DNA of 64,000 nucleotides, from positions 124,001-188,000 of the forward strand of contig JADJHR010000007.1 in assembly GCA_016707445.1 (NCBI GenBank), in the 5' to 3' direction. Source of the stretch: Rubrivivax sp. (GTDB lineage: Bacteria; Pseudomonadota; Gammaproteobacteria; Burkholderiales; Burkholderiaceae_C). Below, in pieces: positions 61,335 to 64,000 of the stretch. Below the pieces are notes generated by a model. That model did not search any database. It saw only the letters and a list, made by a program, of their open reading frames with translations, and was not told where the DNA came from. Position 1 is the first letter of the stretch, and every line of letters starts with the position of its first letter. The position numbers were made by a program, and so were the translations under genes.

Positions 61335-64000
61335 TCAGAGGCTGCGCGCCACTTCCTTGACCTCGAAGAACTCGAGCTGGTCGCCTTCCTTGATGTCGTT
61401 GTAGTTCTTCAGCTTGATGCCGCACTCGAAGCCTTCCTTGACCTCGCGCACATCGTCCTTCATGCGCTTGAGCGACTCGAGCTCGCCGGTGTAGACCACC
61501 ACGTTGTCGCGCAGCAGGCGGAAGCGGGCGTTGCGCGTGACCTGGCCGGCGGTGATCATGCAACCGGCCACGGTGCCGATCTTGCTGGCCACGAACACGG
61601 TGCGGATCTCGGCCGTGCCGATGGTCTCCTCGCGCTGCTCGGGCGCCAGCATGCCGGTCATCGCCGCCTTCACCTCGTCGACCGCGTCGTAGATGATGTT
61701 GTAGTAGCGCAGGTCGACCCCGTTGCCGTCGGCCAGCTTGCGTGCACCAGAGTCGGCGCGCGTATTGAAGCCGATGACCACGGCCTTGGATGCGATCGCC
61801 AGGTTGATGTCGCTCTCGGTGATGCCACCCACGGCGGCATGCACGATCTGCACCCGCACCTCGGGCGTCGACAGCTTCTGCAGCGACTGCGCCAACGCTT
61901 CCTGCGAACCCTGCACGTCGGCCTTGATGATCAGCGACAGCGTCTGCGCCTGGCCTTCGCCCATGCTCTCGAACATGTTCTCGAGCTTGGCCGCCTGGCG
62001 CTTGTTGAGCGTCACCTCGCGGTACTTGCCCTGGCGGAAGGTGGCGATCTCGCGCGCCCGGCGCTCGTCGGCCAGCACCATGAAGTCGTCACCGGCCTGC
62101 GGCACTTCGGTCAGGCCCTGGATCTCGACCGGAATCGACGGCCCGGCCGATTCGGCCGCCTGACCGTCCTCGTCGAGCATCGCACGCACACGGCCGTAGC
62201 TGCTGCCGGCCAGCACCACATCACCCTTCTTCAGGGTGCCGCTCTGCACCAGCACGGTGGCCACCGGGCCGCGGCCCTTGTCGAGCCTGGCCTCGATGAC
62301 CAGGCCCTTGGCCATGGCTTCGGTGGGCGCACGCAGCTCAAGCACCTCGGCCTGCAGCAGCACCTGCTCGAGCAGCTCGTCGATGCCCTTGCCGGTCTTG
62401 GCCGACACCGGCACGAATGGCGATTCACCGCCAAAGTCCTCGGGCACCACGCCCTCGGCCACCAGCTCGCTCTTCACGCGTTCGAGGTTGGCATCGGGTT
62501 TGTCGATCTTGTTGATCGCCACCACGATCGGCACGCCAGCGGCCTTGGAGTGCGCAATCGCCTCCTTGGTCTGCGGCATCACGCCGTCGTCGGCGGCCAC
62601 CACCAGGATCACCAGGTCGGTGGCCTTGGCACCGCGTGCCCGCATCGCCGTGAAGGCGGCGTGGCCCGGGGTGTCGAGGAAGGTGATCATGCCGCGCGGC
62701 GTCTCGACGTGATAAGCACCGATGTGCTGCGTGATGCCCCCGGCTTCGCCCGCGGCCACGCGGGCGCGGCGAACGTAGTCCAGCAACGAGGTCTTGCCGT
62801 GGTCGACGTGGCCCATCACGGTGACCACTGGAGCGCGCGGCAGTTCTTCGCCGGTGGCCGCTGCCTGTTCTTCCTCGGTGAAGGCGTCCGGGTCGTCGAG
62901 CTTGGCCGCCAGGGCCTTGTGGCCCATTTCCTCGACAAGGATCATCGCCGTCTCCTGGTCGAGCTGCTGGTTGATCGTGACCATCTGGCCCAGCTTCATC
63001 AGCTGCTTGATCACCTCGCTGGCCTTGACCGCCATCTTGTGCGCCAGATCGGCCACGCTGATGGTTTCGGGCACGTGCACTTCCTGGATCACCTGCTCGA
63101 CCGGTGCACTGAAGCTCGGCGAATCGTCGTGACGGTCGCCACGACGGCCACCACGCGGTGCACGCCAGCCCGGACGACCGCCGCCGCTATCGCCGCGGGT
63201 CTTGAGTGCGGCGCGCTTCTTGGCCGCATCGTCGGCCCAGCTGGACGACAGCTTCTCGGACTTGACCTGCTTCTTGTCGCCCGGCTTGGCCGCGCCTGCG
63301 GTGGTCGATCCCGGGGCCGCCTTGGGTTTGTGGATCGTGCCTTTGATGGCTTCCTTGGCCGCAGTGGCGGCTTCGGGCTTGGGCTCTTCCTTCTTCGCGA
63401 TCAGCGTCTTGCGCGGCGCCGACATCATGGCGCGGATGGCGGCGGCCTCGGCCTCGGCGGCCTTGCGGCGGCGCGCCAGGTCGTCCTGCTTGGCGCTGTC
63501 CTCGGCGGCCTTGTCGGCGGCCTTCACGACACGCAGCACGGGCTTGGGCGGTTCGGCAACCTTCGCCGCCTCGGCGGCGATTTCAGCGGCCTTTTCAGCA
63601 GCCGCCTTCTCGGACGCTGCCTTCTCGGCGGCGGCCTCTTCTGCCAGCACGGCCTTGGTCTTGCGCTTGGCGGCCGGCGCCGACGCGGCACTGGCGCGCG
63701 CGGCTTCTTCGACGCGCGCAGCTTCTTCGGCGGCGGCCTTGGCCGCCGTTTCGGCGGCAACGGCTGCCGCTGCGGCAACGGCCTCGGCGGCCTCGCGCGC
63801 CTGGCGTTCCTGCTCTTCGCGCACGCGGCGCTGCTCGGCCAGTTCGGCTTCCTGCTGCCGAATGGCCTCGGCCTGGGCCTGCGCCTCATCTTCGCGCCGT
63901 TGCAGTTCCAGATCTTCCGGGCTCGGGCCGGTCGGCTCTTCAACCGCCGGTGAGGCGTCGTCGCGCTTGACGAAGACGCGCTTCTTGCGCACCTCGACCT
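61335..64000 (-). CDS. infB: Translation initiation factor IF-2 (5' end outside window)
   Basis: IF-2 places initiator tRNA on the 30S subunit. The frame is open to the right edge, where it still reads VEVRKKRVFVKRDD, so roughly 90 N-terminal residues are missing. A long Ala/Glu/Lys-rich region follows (IF-2 N-linker). The G domain has VMGHVDHGKTSLLDYV, DTPGHAAFTAMRARGA and AINKIDKP; the C-terminal beta-barrel and the fMet-tRNA-binding domain end at EFFEVKEVARSL. The conserved order infB-rbfA-truB supports the call. Confidence 0.97.
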   Translation of the reverse strand, partial: VEVRKKRVFVKRDDASPAVEEPTGPSPEDLELQRREDEAQAQAEAIRQQEAELAEQRRVREEQERQAREAAEAVAAAAAVAAETAAKAAAEEAARVEEAARASAASAPAAKRKTKAVLAEEAAAEKAASEKAAAEKAAEIAAEAAKVAEPPKPVLRVVKAADKAAEDSAKQDDLARRRKAAEAEAAAIRAMMSAPRKTLIAKKEEPKPEAATAAKEAIKGTIHKPKAAPGSTTAGAAKPGDKKQVKSEKLSSSWADDAAKKRAALKTRGDSGGGRPGWRAPRGGRRGDRHDDSPSFSAPVEQVIQEVHVPETISVADLAHKMAVKASEVIKQLMKLGQMVTINQQLDQETAMILVEEMGHKALAAKLDDPDAFTEEEQAAATGEELPRAPVVTVMGHVDHGKTSLLDYVRRARVAAGEAGGITQHIGAYHVETPRGMITFLDTPGHAAFTAMRARGAKATDLVILVVAADDGVMPQTKEAIAHSKAAGVPIVVAINKIDKPDANLERVKSELVAEGVVPEDFGGESPFVPVSAKTGKGIDELLEQVLLQAEVLELRAPTEAMAKGLVIEARLDKGRGPVATVLVQSGTLKKGDVVLAGSSYGRVRAMLDEDGQAAESAGPSIPVEIQGLTEVPQAGDDFMVLADERRAREIATFRQGKYREVTLNKRQAAKLENMFESMGEGQAQTLSLIIKADVQGSQEALAQSLQKLSTPEVRVQIVHAAVGGITESDINLAIASKAVVIGFNTRADSGARKLADGNGVDLRYYNIIYDAVDEVKAAMTGMLAPEQREETIGTAEIRTVFVASKIGTVAGCMITAGQVTRNARFRLLRDNVVVYTGELESLKRMKDDVREVKEGFECGIKLKNYNDIKEGDQLEFFEVKEVARSL

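Noticed and set aside
60741..63953. A 1070-codon open frame on the plus strand
   Set aside because: It is antisense to infB, rbfA and truB. The His/Gly/Leu-rich product reflects the third-codon GC bias of the real genes.

Overview
The window comes from a high-GC, flagellated betaproteobacterium of the order Burkholderiales, probably near the Rubrivivax/Leptothrix/Ideonella group. The evidence is an FlhDC master regulator beside motAB-cheYZ-flhBAF, a tripartite-tricarboxylate (Bug) binding protein, a DUF3138-type outer-membrane protein, and the block infB-rbfA-truB-typA. The genus is an inference. Genes are dense, with many ATGA or TGATG overlaps. No rRNA, tRNA, CRISPR array or intact insertion sequence was seen.

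Layout. 1-10.5 kb: motility, all on the minus strand (flhD, flhC, a membrane-linked methyltransferase, motA, motB, cheY, cheZ, a small unknown gene, flhB, flhA, and flhF cut by the left edge). Two FliA (sigma-28) type promoters can be read here. 10.8-14.9 kb: a compact plus-strand cassette divergent from flhDC. It holds two CDP-glycerol glycerophosphotransferase-family proteins, a glycerol-3-phosphate cytidylyltransferase and a zinc-ribbon methyltransferase. This teichoic-acid-like chemistry in a Gram-negative is the best candidate for an undescribed system in the window. 15-20 kb: a TRAP transporter (dctP, dctM, dctQ), a thioesterase-acetyltransferase fusion and an esterase. 20-24 kb: a small secreted DUF4124-like protein, an iron alcohol dehydrogenase, and a YtrA-type GntR-ABC operon. 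24-25.6 kb: isocitrate lyase with a palindrome-rich promoter.

25.7-39.8 kb: a polyamine locus. A glutamine amidotransferase diverges from an agmatinase across a 12-bp minisatellite. Then come a hemerythrin-domain protein, an aminotransferase remnant, puuB, puuD, puuA, spuC, potFGHI, an outer-membrane protein and an EamA exporter. Agmatine can give putrescine, and imported putrescine can be broken down by gamma-glutamylation or by transamination; the aldehyde dehydrogenase step is not in the window. 39.8-43.4 kb: dusA-mtnP-mtnA-class II aldolase on the minus strand, which looks like a methylthioadenosine salvage route of the DHAP-shunt type. 43.6-47.9 kb: a mixed region with a helix-turn-helix protein, a metzincin protease, small unknown genes and modD.

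48-57 kb: aromatic and organic acid catabolism. An IclR regulator diverges from a MaoC/MaoC/Bug/CoA-transferase operon. A 3-hydroxybenzoate 6-hydroxylase precedes a gentisate 1,2-dioxygenase that is broken by a one-base insertion in this sequence. An alpha/beta hydrolase, a wax ester synthase/DGAT and an EamA permease follow. 58-64 kb: translation genes typA, truB, rbfA and infB (5' end beyond the window). Between rbfA and infB lies a suspicious poly-G stretch that may be a sequencing or assembly artefact.
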